53,908 nt of DNA from JBBPYR01 sp038199755. GTDB taxonomy: Bacteria > Chloroflexota > Ktedonobacteria > Ktedonobacterales > Ktedonobacteraceae. The stretch is from contig JBBPYR010000211.1 in the NCBI GenBank assembly GCA_038199755.1, positions 1-53,908 on the forward strand. Reading direction: 5' to 3'. Under the pieces are notes generated by a model. The model did not search any database and was not told the origin of the DNA. It was given only the letters and a program-made list of their open reading frames with translations. Of this stretch, positions 42,207-49,900 are shown piece by piece. Numbering within the stretch: position 1 is the stretch's first letter; each line of letters starts with the position of its first letter. The position numbers and the translations under genes are program-made.

Positions 42207-42404
42207 ATGGCTGCTGGTCGTTGTGATATCTGCGAGCGCAAACCGATGTACGGCAATAACGTGCCGCACTCACAGCATCGGACGCGCCGCCGTTTCGTGT
42301 TGAATGTACATCGTCGTCGTATCGAGATTAACGGCGTGACGAAGAATGTTAACATCTGCACCCGCTGCTTACGCACGATGAACAAAGTGCCTAAAGAACG
42401 CTAG
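42207..42404 (+). CDS. rpmB: 50S ribosomal protein L28
   Basis: A 65-residue ribosomal protein. C-D-I-C at residues 6-9 and C-T-R-C at 52-55 make the zinc-binding (C+) form. G-N-N-V-P-H-S-Q-H-R-T-R-R-R-F-V-L-N is the typical rRNA-contacting part. Divergent from the asp23-fakA-degV operon, the same neighbourhood as in Bacillus. Ribosome site GAGAGGGAG. A strong terminator follows. Confidence 0.96.
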   Translation: MAAGRCDICERKPMYGNNVPHSQHRTRRRFVLNVHRRRIEINGVTKNVNICTRCLRTMNKVPKER

Positions 42405-42418
42405 AAGTTTTGGCACAG

Positions 42419-42469
42419 CTAAACAGCACAAAAAAATCTGCTAGCAGCAGATTTTTTTGTGCTGTTTAG
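42419..42469. terminator. Bidirectional terminator, rpmB and rlmN
   Basis: Perfect palindrome with 25-nt arms (CTAAACAGCACAAAAAAATC then TGCTA) and no more than a 3-nt loop; the A7 and T7 runs give a U-tract on either strand. It overlaps the rlmN stop codon at 42466. Confidence 0.9.
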
Positions 42470-43608
42470 TTTTGTTGAAGTCTTTTCTCGAAACGGGTAC
42501 GCAGTTGGCCGCAGGCCGCGGCGATGTCGTCTCCGCGCTCGGCACGCACGCTGTTGCTGACGCAACTTTCGCGCAGGATGGCGCGAAAGTTGCGAATGGC
42601 ATCTGGCCCTGATGGGCGATAGCTGGCAGCTGTAGCATTGACGGGAATGCAGTTGACGTGGGCAAATTGTTTGAGGGGTGCGAGTAGTGAGCCGAGTTGA
42701 TGGGCGTGCGTGGACGTGTCGTTCACTCCCGCTATCAAGACGTACTCAAACGTTACCTGGCGACCCGTCTCGCTAATATAGTCTTTACATGCCGCTAGCA
42801 ACTCTTGTAGTGGATATTTGCGATTGATGGGCATGGTTTGCCCGCGTAGTTCATCAGTGGGGGCATGTAGCGAGATTGCCAGATTGACCTGCAGCGGCTC
42901 CTGACTGAGCTTGCGAATGGCGGGAACGAGCCCCACGGTGGAGACGGTCATGTGACGCGCCCCCAGATTGAAGCCATCAGGGCTATTTAAGATACGCAGG
43001 GCTTGCAGGACGTTGTTATAGTTATGCAAGGGTTCGCCCATGCCCATGAGCACGATGTTGGTGATGTGGTCGATGGGCTTGCTGCCAGGGAGACCCGTCG
43101 CGACCCAGGATTTGGCACGCAGTTCGCGGGCAAAGTAGAGCACCTGCGCGACGATCTCGCCCGCGCTCAAATGGCGATCAAAGCCCATTTGTCCGGTGGC
43201 GCAAAAGGTGCAGCCAAAGGCACACCCAGCCTGTGACGAAACGCACACGGTCGCACGCGCACTGCTTTCACCGAGTGGGGGATAGAGCATCAAAACTGAC
43301 TCAATCAACTTGCCATCAGGCAGTTCCAGCAGTAGCTTGCGGGTGCGATCATCCTTTGAGTGCGCTTCACTCCGCACCAGCATTGGGCCGATGCTGGCCT
43401 CGTCTGCCAGCTTTTGACGTAACGACTGTGGCAAATTCGTCATGGCCGAAAAGTCGTTCACGAATTGTTGATAGAGCCAATGATAGATTTGTTTGGCACG
43501 AAAAGCCGCCTCGCCATGCTCAACTAACCATTGTTGCAACTGTGGCAAGGTAAAGGCAAGAATATCTGTTTTCTTGATAGTATTGTGGGTAGAAGTTGTC
43601 TCGATCAT
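42466..43608 (-). CDS. rlmN: 23S rRNA (adenine-2503)-methyltransferase / tRNA A37 methyltransferase
   Basis: A 380-residue radical-SAM enzyme that methylates C2 of A2503 in 23S rRNA and A37 of some tRNAs. The radical-SAM cysteines C129-x3-C133-x2-C136 lie in Q-A-G-C-A-F-G-C-T-F-C, and the second catalytic Cys is C366 in A-A-A-C-G-Q-L. G-M-G-E-P-L-H-N-Y and S-T-V-G-L-V-P are family motifs. It has a clear promoter whose -10 lies only about 10 nt before the ATG, so the mRNA is expected to be leaderless or nearly so. Confidence 0.96.
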   Translation of the reverse strand: MIETTSTHNTIKKTDILAFTLPQLQQWLVEHGEAAFRAKQIYHWLYQQFVNDFSAMTNLPQSLRQKLADEASIGPMLVRSEAHSKDDRTRKLLLELPDGKLIESVLMLYPPLGESSARATVCVSSQAGCAFGCTFCATGQMGFDRHLSAGEIVAQVLYFARELRAKSWVATGLPGSKPIDHITNIVLMGMGEPLHNYNNVLQALRILNSPDGFNLGARHMTVSTVGLVPAIRKLSQEPLQVNLAISLHAPTDELRGQTMPINRKYPLQELLAACKDYISETGRQVTFEYVLIAGVNDTSTHAHQLGSLLAPLKQFAHVNCIPVNATAASYRPSGPDAIRNFRAILRESCVSNSVRAERGDDIAAACGQLRTRFEKRLQQN

Positions 43609-43617
43609 AGTGTATCC

Positions 43618-43646
43618 ATTATAGCATCATGTTGGGGTGTTGTCAT
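43618..43646 (-). promoter_or_regulatory. rlmN promoter, apparently leaderless
   Basis: -35 ATGACA (43641-43646), 17-nt spacer, -10 TATAAT (43618-43623) in extended form TGCTATAAT. The rlmN ATG begins at 43608, where transcription would be expected to start within about 3 nt. The element sits inside the left arm of the preceding terminator hairpin. Confidence 0.6.
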
Positions 43647-43691
43647 AAAAAAGTTATAGGCCTCTTTGTGACAACACCCCAACATGATGCT
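43623..43691 (-). terminator. Terminator of the amino-acid permease gene
   Basis: Perfect 23-bp inverted repeat, AGCATCATGTTGGGGTGTTG... (43623-43645) with 43669-43691. It lies 29 nt after the stop of the permease gene on the minus strand and overlaps the rlmN promoter. Confidence 0.75.
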
Positions 43692-43720
43692 CTATTCCTC
43701 GTCGTTACCCGAAACGCTAG

Positions 43721-45340
43721 TTAATCGGATAAATCCGCGAGGGCGGTCGCCTCAGATTCAGTAGTGGAGAGCACTTGGCGACGCTTGAAGCCAAACCAGT
43801 AGACGGCTCCGACGATGAAGAGGACGAGTAGCGAGAACTCGAAGATCGGGATACTGCCCAGGATGGGGATCGCAGACCAGGATGGAAAAGCAGCACTCAT
43901 AAGCGGATTGGTGTAAGTATTGCGTAAGCCACCAAACCAGAGGAAGTTGATAAGCATCAATCCCCCATAGACCAGGGCAACGATGTTGATGAGGGTTCCC
44001 CAGCGTCCCAGGCTGAAGGGAGCCGGTATATGCGGCCAACCCTTGAGGCGGGCATTGAGCGAGGCAATGTTGTTCATGAAGTAGGCCAGATAGATGAGGC
44101 CCGTCGCACCTGTCACCAACACGCCGATGGCTTGGCTCACCAGGAAAGGCAACGCGGCCAGTACGCCGACGGCAATACCGGCCCAGATGGGCGTTTGCAG
44201 GTTACGATTGACGGTGCCCCACACGCGACCAAATGGTAGGCGACCATCGCGCCCCATGGAGAACATCAGGCGAATGGTGGCGGATTGAATCGCCAGTGTG
44301 CAGACGAAAACTGCGATGAGCACGATGAAGAGATAGACATTGCCCCAGAAGGAGCCGAGGGCATCTTGGATGATGGTTGGCAATGCCTGTAGGTAGTTGG
44401 GACCCTGGGCGATGCCTTCAATCTTGTTGTAGTCTTTGATCGAGAGCAAGGTGCCACCGAGGAAGAGCAGACCGGCGATAAAGGAGAGACCGATGGACCA
44501 GAGCACACCACGCGGGGCGTTGCGTTGCGGGTCCTTGGTCTCTTCGCCAAGTGTACCAGCGGTGTCGAAGCCATAGATGACAAAGAGGGACATGAACAGT
44601 GCCGCGGCGAATGCGCCAAAGTAGCTGCCGCCAAAGCCGGGTGTCCACGGTGTTCCGGGAGCCACTGCCGTGGTTCCAGTCGCGGGAACTGCCGCTTGCA
44701 GGTCGTTATGTGGCCCGGTAAACAAAAAGCCGAGCGACTGGTGGTTGTTGAAGAGTAGCAGGATCAGGGCGAAGCCGATCATGCCGACGATTTCGGCGAC
44801 TACACCGATATTATTGATCACCGATACGAGCCGCACACCTGCAATATTGATTAATGTGCAGACAATCATCGCGATGAGGGCGAGGAAAACGGAACTAGGC
44901 ATGCCGAGCAGCGTTGCGGGAATGCCGGGGAAGATTGCAAGCAAAGGAATGGGTATAGTGTAGGCTACGGCTGTCACGGTCAGGATGCCCGCGAAGAAGT
45001 AGACCCAGCCCGTAAACCAGCCCAGCGTGGGACTGGAGAGGCGTTTACTCCATTGATAGATGGAACCCGCGATGGGGAAGTGAGACGAGAGTTCGGCAAA
45101 GTTGAGCGCGACAATGAATTGGCCGATGGCGACGATGGGCCATGTCCAGAAAAAAGCTGGACCGCCTGCGGACAAACCTAGATAGAAGAGCGAAAATGTG
45201 CCGGTGGAGACTGAGATGTAGGAGAAGGCCACCGCGAAGTTCGAGAGGAAGCCGAGCGTGCGCTGTAGCTCCTGTCGATACCCAAGCTTTTGCAATAACG
45301 CTCTGTCCTGTTCATCCTGTGAAAGGTTGCTCTGTGCCAT
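43721..45340 (-). CDS. APC family amino acid permease
   Basis: A 539-residue secondary transporter with about 12 membrane helices. F-A-V-A-F-S-Y-I-S-V-S-T-G in the first helix and G-F-D-T-A-G-T-L-G-E-E-T-K-D-P-Q-R-N-A-P in the sixth are signatures of the amino acid-polyamine-organocation superfamily, close to the amino acid/GABA permease branch. Substrate cannot be read from sequence. The start with AAGGAGG upstream was chosen; 12 further codons are open. Monocistronic with a terminator. Confidence 0.9.
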   Translation of the reverse strand: MAQSNLSQDEQDRALLQKLGYRQELQRTLGFLSNFAVAFSYISVSTGTFSLFYLGLSAGGPAFFWTWPIVAIGQFIVALNFAELSSHFPIAGSIYQWSKRLSSPTLGWFTGWVYFFAGILTVTAVAYTIPIPLLAIFPGIPATLLGMPSSVFLALIAMIVCTLINIAGVRLVSVINNIGVVAEIVGMIGFALILLLFNNHQSLGFLFTGPHNDLQAAVPATGTTAVAPGTPWTPGFGGSYFGAFAAALFMSLFVIYGFDTAGTLGEETKDPQRNAPRGVLWSIGLSFIAGLLFLGGTLLSIKDYNKIEGIAQGPNYLQALPTIIQDALGSFWGNVYLFIVLIAVFVCTLAIQSATIRLMFSMGRDGRLPFGRVWGTVNRNLQTPIWAGIAVGVLAALPFLVSQAIGVLVTGATGLIYLAYFMNNIASLNARLKGWPHIPAPFSLGRWGTLINIVALVYGGLMLINFLWFGGLRNTYTNPLMSAAFPSWSAIPILGSIPIFEFSLLVLFIVGAVYWFGFKRRQVLSTTESEATALADLSD

Positions 45341-45727
45341 AGTGTTTGACGCCTCCTTGTGGTGCCTGTTGACCAACGAGTAGAAACGTACTTGTAATCA
45401 GCCTCGTCTTCGAGGATAGTAAGCGAGAAGACGAGTACGAAAAGGATGAGGTGTAACAGCACATGGTGGTGCGATATTCGCATGGAAAAAGCGATAAGGC
45501 CAAGGCATTCGTATGAACACACTGTGAAGCATCCGAAAATCGCGGTGGATGTGCTCTACATGTAATAAGTCTACCATAGAAGTCACGAATGAGCAATGGA
45601 TGGGCAATACTGGTGATACTCCAGCAATGTGCCAATACCTGCAATGCCATGCTATGTTGCCAAGATATGCTGGCAAGACATACAATAATGATAGTTGCCC
45701 TTCTAAGGGCTATTTCAATGTAGACAT
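45341..45727. other. Intergenic region before the repeat and mdh
   Basis: No supported gene; open frames here lack ribosome sites and recognisable proteins. No promoter stands out. Confidence 0.4.
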
Positions 45728-45913
45728 AGTAGGGGATGTCCCGTGTGGGCATCCAGTAGGGGCGGGGGAGGCGGACGTGGCGGGGAAGGGACCCTTGGGT
45801 CGCCCGCGCCGGGGATAGCGTTGTCCTGGCTGGTATGGGCGACCCAAGGGTCCCCGCCACCCTCTTTCCCCGCCCCCGCCCCTACTGGATACCCACAAGG
45901 GACATTCCCTACT
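45728..45913. repeat. Nested palindrome: family A arms around a GC-rich inner repeat
   Basis: Outer family A arms (45728-45753 and 45886-45913) enclose a second, GC-rich palindrome starting GTAGGGGCGGGGGAGGCGG and ending in CCCCGCCCCCGCCCCTAC. Inside it, GGGACCCTTGGGTCGCCC (45788-45805) pairs perfectly with 45838-45855. It appears to be one repeat type inserted inside another, 20 bp upstream of mdh. Confidence 0.8.
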
Positions 45914-45934
45914 GGATGGTGAAAGGATATGGGT

Positions 45935-46861
45935 ATGCGAAGTAAGATTACGGTGGTGGGGGCGGGCTTTGTAGGTAGTACGCTGGTACAACGGCTCGCC
46001 GAGCGCGATTATGCCGATATTGTGATGTTTGATATTGTGCCAAATATGCCGCAGGGTAAGGCTCTGGATATGCTTCAGGCAGGTCCTGTGCTGGGTTACG
46101 ATTCGCTGATTACAGGTACGAACGACTACGCAGATACCGCGAACTCGGATATCGTGGTTGTCACGTCCGGCTTTCCACGCAAACCGGGCATGACTAGGGA
46201 TGATCTGGTCAAGAAGAATCAAGAGGTAATTACACAGGTGACTGAGCAGGTGGTGAAGTTTTCACCTAACTGCATTATGGTGATGGTCACCAATCCCCTG
46301 GATGCGATGGCGCAATTAGCACTGCACATCAGCGGCTTCCCGCGTGAGCGTGTGCTGGGCATGGCTGGCGTCCTCGATACGGCCCGTTTCCGTACCTTCA
46401 TCGCGCAGGAAGTGGGTGCCTCTGTCCGTGACGTGCAAGCGTACGTTTTAGGTGGCCACGGCGACACGATGGTCCCGCTTTCACGCATGTGTACTGTAGC
46501 GGGTGTGCCGATCTCAAAGTTGATCTCTGAAGAGCGCATTGAGCAGATCGTGGCGCGCACCCGTGATGGCGGGGCCGAGATTGTGAAGTTGCTCGGTACT
46601 GGTAGTGCCTATTTCGCACCGTCTGCCGCTGTCCTACAAATGGTTGACTCCATTCTGCTGGATAAGAAGATGATTGTGCCATGTGCCATCTACCTGCAAG
46701 GGGAATATGGTATCAAGGGCTTGTTCGTCGGCGTGCCCGCGCAACTTGGCGCGAAGGGCTTGGAGAAGGTGGTCCAGGTGGAGCTTAGTGAGTCGGAGCA
46801 GGCTGCCTTGCAAAAATCGGCCAATGCGGTGAAAGAACTCATTCAGGTGATGGGTATATAA
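45935..46861 (+). CDS. mdh: Malate dehydrogenase
   Basis: A 308-residue NAD-dependent enzyme of the LDH-like MDH group, converting malate to oxaloacetate in the citrate cycle. G-A-G-F-V-G (9-14), D33 selecting NAD, substrate Arg residues R82 and R88 in F-P-R-K-P-G-M-T-R-D-D-L (the malate-specific form), R152 with D149 in L-D-T-A-R, and catalytic H175 in G-G-H-G-D-T-M-V-P. ATG 45935 is preferred since AAAGGA lies 7-8 nt before it; an ATG 6 nt upstream is too close to that site. Downstream hairpin at 46860-46917. Confidence 0.96.
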   Translation: MRSKITVVGAGFVGSTLVQRLAERDYADIVMFDIVPNMPQGKALDMLQAGPVLGYDSLITGTNDYADTANSDIVVVTSGFPRKPGMTRDDLVKKNQEVITQVTEQVVKFSPNCIMVMVTNPLDAMAQLALHISGFPRERVLGMAGVLDTARFRTFIAQEVGASVRDVQAYVLGGHGDTMVPLSRMCTVAGVPISKLISEERIEQIVARTRDGGAEIVKLLGTGSAYFAPSAAVLQMVDSILLDKKMIVPCAIYLQGEYGIKGLFVGVPAQLGAKGLEKVVQVELSESEQAALQKSANAVKELIQVMGI

Positions 46862-46917
46862 AGAAGGTGGCAAGTATGAGCTTGAATGCGTTCAAGCTCA
46901 TACTTGCCACCTTCTTT
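46860..46917. terminator. Bidirectional terminator, mdh and rsmI
   Basis: Inverted repeat with arms 46860-46886 and 46891-46917 (AAAGAAGGTGGCAAGTATGA then GCTTGAA) and a 4-nt loop; ends TTCTTT. It covers the end of mdh and the stop codon of rsmI. Confidence 0.9.
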
Positions 46918-47584
46918 ACTCGGGAAGTCCTGCAATCACTACGATATATTCACCCTTGAGTTTCGCCTGTTGCGCTGACGACAATAACACGGAAAGGGTG
47001 CCACGTTCAACTTTTTCAAACATTTTTGTGAGATCGTTGGCAATGGCGGCGGGACGATCACCGAAGACCGCTAGGGCATCCTCTAGAAAATCGACTAAGC
47101 GGTAGGGGCTTTCATAGTAGATAAGCGTATGGGGCGAGGATTGGTCGATGGCAAAAAATTTACGACGACCCACGGTCTTGCGTGGCGGAAAGCCGCGAAA
47201 GGTGAAGCTATGCAGCGGCAAACCTGAGAGCACAAGGGCCATCACAAAGGCCGTGGGGCCGGGAATCATCGTCACCTCAATCTCAGCATCTAGCGCACGA
47301 CGCACGATTGAAAAGCCGGGATCGGAGATGCCCGGCGTTCCGGCATCGGTCACGACGGCGATATTGTGTCCCTGGAGCAGCAATGCTTCTAAGCGATTTC
47401 CTGCCCGTTGCTCGTTATGTTCGTGAAAGGATATCTGTGGCTTGTGAATATCAAAATGGTTGAGTAAGAGACCAGTGCGCCGTGTATCCTCACTCGCAAT
47501 ATAATCGACCGAGCGCAATATTTCTAGTGCTCGCAAGGTGATATCTTGTAGATTGCCAATGGGTGTTGCAACCAGATAGAGCAT
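46916..47584 (-). CDS. rsmI: 16S rRNA 2'-O-ribose C1402 methyltransferase
   Basis: A 222-residue tetrapyrrole-methylase-fold enzyme. Y-L-V-A-T-P-I-G-N-L-Q-D-I at the start, S-E-D-T-R-R-T at 31-37 and V-T-D-A-G-T-P-G-I-S-D-P-G are diagnostic of RsmI. It ends after the fold core (G-E-Y-I-V-V-I-A-G) and lacks the C-terminal helical domain of the roughly 285-residue E. coli protein, as several Gram-positive-type homologs do. Convergent with mdh. Confidence 0.95.
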   Translation of the reverse strand: MLYLVATPIGNLQDITLRALEILRSVDYIASEDTRRTGLLLNHFDIHKPQISFHEHNEQRAGNRLEALLLQGHNIAVVTDAGTPGISDPGFSIVRRALDAEIEVTMIPGPTAFVMALVLSGLPLHSFTFRGFPPRKTVGRRKFFAIDQSSPHTLIYYESPYRLVDFLEDALAVFGDRPAAIANDLTKMFEKVERGTLSVLLSSAQQAKLKGEYIVVIAGLPE

Positions 47585-47619
47585 GCTATTCTTTCTCGCT
47601 ATACATTGTTGTTTCTTTG

Positions 47620-49176
47620 TTATTTCTTTTGTAGCGTTGGCAGCATTGCCATGACATCTTGTCGCTTGACTTTGAGCGTATGGGTACGCGGGAAGTCCGT
47701 GTTAGGCCAGATGGTGCTGCTGCGAATTTGCTGGTGAGAGGCAAGCTGTTTGTTTGCTGTTTGCACCACGGCTTTTGCCTTCTCGGGCTCTTCCATCAGG
47801 AGAATGGCGTGGACTTCGGGTCCTTGATCTGCCTTTTCCAGACCAACGACAACCGCATCTTTGACACCCGGCAAGGTGTTCAGGACATTTTCGATGTCTT
47901 CTGGGTATACATTCAAGCCATTGGGGAGCACGATGATATTTTTCTTGCGTCCTCGTAAATAGACATAACCCTGTGCGTCGATTTCGCCGAGGTCTCCCGT
48001 ATGATACCACCCATCCTCGAAGGCGGCGGCGGTTGCCTCTGGGTTATCGAGGTAGCCGGGGGAAATGTTGGGGCCGTGGGCGAGAATCTCTTTATCGGCG
48101 GCGAGACGCAACGAGACGCCCGGCAAGGCCTTGCCGATTGAAGCCAAGTTATGAGAATGTGGTGGTGTCGCAGTGAGGATAGGACTGCACTCCGTTGCCC
48201 CATAGCCCTGAATGATCGTGAATCCCATGTTCAACCACTTCTGCGCTAGTGTGGGCGGAAGATACGCTCCGCCAGCGAAGAAGAAGCGAAATTTCTTGCC
48301 GAAGCGTTGATGCACTGCTCGAAAAGGTAGCGCACGCAGGCCAAAGGGGATATAGCGTGCGCTACGATGCAACTGCTCCCATTGCCGTTCGCGCTTTTGG
48401 ATGCGTACTTGGCGTTCAATATTGCTCATGAAAAGTTGCAGTGCTTGTGGAACCAGAGCGATACACGTGACATTCTGTGTGGAAAGTAGTTTGAGCAATA
48501 CATCGGGTGCCAGTGTTCTGGCGTAAAGAATGCTTGAACCACAATACAGAAGTGCGACTTCTATAGTGAGTTCGAACATGTGCGAGAGGGGCAGCACCGA
48601 AAGCGCTCTATCGGTTGGACGAATGGGAACGACGGCAGCTGCTGCAATAACATTGCTGACAATGTTGTTGTGTGTGAGCATGACCCCCTTTGGCATGCCC
48701 GTGGTGCCAGAAGTAAAAACAATTTGTGCGAGGTCGTCTCCGTGTATTTCTGGCAGTGCCGCCGCATCAAAGCTAGAGGTTGGTAACGCATCGATATCCA
48801 GCAGGGACAGCTGTGTATCTGTGAGGGTTGCATACTGCTTTTGCGTGGTGATGAGCGTATGCGCGTTTGTCGCGGCTGCCACACGGTCTAAGAAATTCTG
48901 CTTACTGGAAACATCGAGGGGAACGACGGTCACACCAACCAGTAATGCACCGATATAGGCGATCATCCACTCGATACGACTCGCACCCCAAATGAGTATA
49001 CGATCACCTTTCTTATATTTTTGCTGCTGTAAGTATCCCGCGAATTGTTGCGCTTTTTCTTGAAAGGACTGATAGGTAATGATAGTAAAGCCATTTTCTT
49101 CAGTTGGTTGCAGAAGTGCAGGGCGATCTGCAAAATGCTCGATACTGTGAGCAAACACCTCTACAATGGTATTCAC
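47620..49176 (-). CDS. AMP-forming acyl-CoA ligase
   Basis: A 518-residue adenylating enzyme. The phosphate loop is I-V-F-T-S-G-T-T-G-M-P-K-G, then G-Y-G-A-T-E-C-S-P-I, the hinge G-D-L-G-E-I-D-x-Q-G-Y-V-Y-L-x-G-R-K-K-N-I-I and the end F-P-R-T-H-T-L-K-V-K-R with the catalytic Lys. This is the fatty-acid/long-chain acyl-CoA synthetase type of the ANL family; chain length preference is unknown. The start is GTG at 49176 because AAAAAAGGAGAAG precedes it; the 13 codons upstream overlap that site. Confidence 0.88.
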   Translation of the reverse strand: MNTIVEVFAHSIEHFADRPALLQPTEENGFTIITYQSFQEKAQQFAGYLQQQKYKKGDRILIWGASRIEWMIAYIGALLVGVTVVPLDVSSKQNFLDRVAAATNAHTLITTQKQYATLTDTQLSLLDIDALPTSSFDAAALPEIHGDDLAQIVFTSGTTGMPKGVMLTHNNIVSNVIAAAAVVPIRPTDRALSVLPLSHMFELTIEVALLYCGSSILYARTLAPDVLLKLLSTQNVTCIALVPQALQLFMSNIERQVRIQKRERQWEQLHRSARYIPFGLRALPFRAVHQRFGKKFRFFFAGGAYLPPTLAQKWLNMGFTIIQGYGATECSPILTATPPHSHNLASIGKALPGVSLRLAADKEILAHGPNISPGYLDNPEATAAAFEDGWYHTGDLGEIDAQGYVYLRGRKKNIIVLPNGLNVYPEDIENVLNTLPGVKDAVVVGLEKADQGPEVHAILLMEEPEKAKAVVQTANKQLASHQQIRSSTIWPNTDFPRTHTLKVKRQDVMAMLPTLQKK

Positions 49177-49850
49177 AAAAATCTTCTCCTTTTTTGCATT
49201 AATAATGGAAAGCATATTTAAGTGATATGAGACAACAAAACGGTTGTGAAAATAGATTCACTCACTAAGCGGAAAATGAGTTCGTAGCCCTCATAGTATA
49301 AAGCAAATAGAAGTCTTTTACTAGTATGTTAAAAATCATAACCAAGCAGAGGGTATATAGTACTAGAAAAACGCATATTAACAAATGAGGGGCGAAAATA
49401 TTGTTATACTCAGATAGAAAATATTGCTATACTTATTCGTGTTATACGGTGTGATACACATGTCAACTACATTTTCTGACATTTAAGTGTAAATCGCTCA
49501 TTACATGATTAACAATTATATAATAATGTAAAATAAAACGTTTATTCGATAAGCAATGGGTTACAGAGTTGCATTAGTTCTCTCACAGAAGCACTATGTG
49601 AAATGTTATAGAGAATTGTAAAATTTTTAGATTGCAAAGAGAAATAGTTGCTATTTTCTTGTAGATATGCTACTATTGTGTTATTATATTAAGGTCGCTC
49701 TTTGTTTCTTTAGGTACCTTTGAAACTAGTTATGCGTCCTCAACTACTCGAAAGCTACTTCTCTGTGTTTCATAAGTACCTCACTTTTATGAAAGCAAGG
49801 GAGGAATGAATGATAAGCTCTGAAGAGCATACAATTAATAGACTAAGCGA
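49177..49850. other. AT-rich regulatory region between divergent genes
   Basis: About 680 bp between the acyl-CoA ligase and the XRE-TPR gene, much more AT-rich than the rest of the window, with no supported gene. It holds several TATACT/TATAAT-like words (for example TGCTATACT around 49424) but no unambiguous promoter. Confidence 0.45.
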
Positions 49851-49872
49851 CCGATTATAGAATTATAATCGG
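49851..49872 (+). promoter_or_regulatory. Candidate operator overlapping a -10 box
   Basis: Palindrome CCGATTATA-(4 nt)-TATAATCGG. Its right arm contains TATAAT (49864-49869), placing it on the likely -10 of the regulator gene that starts at 49901. A dimeric helix-turn-helix protein bound here would block transcription, so autorepression is likely. Confidence 0.55.
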
Positions 49873-49900
49873 TAAAATGTGTTGAAAGGAAATTAATTCC

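Noticed and set aside
41963..42385. Long N-terminal extension of the Asp23-type protein
   Set aside because: It overlaps rpmB on the other strand and lacks family similarity; a good ribosome site sits just before 41962.
45398..45860. Frames upstream of mdh on the minus strand
   Set aside because: They read through repeat sequence and show no protein family.
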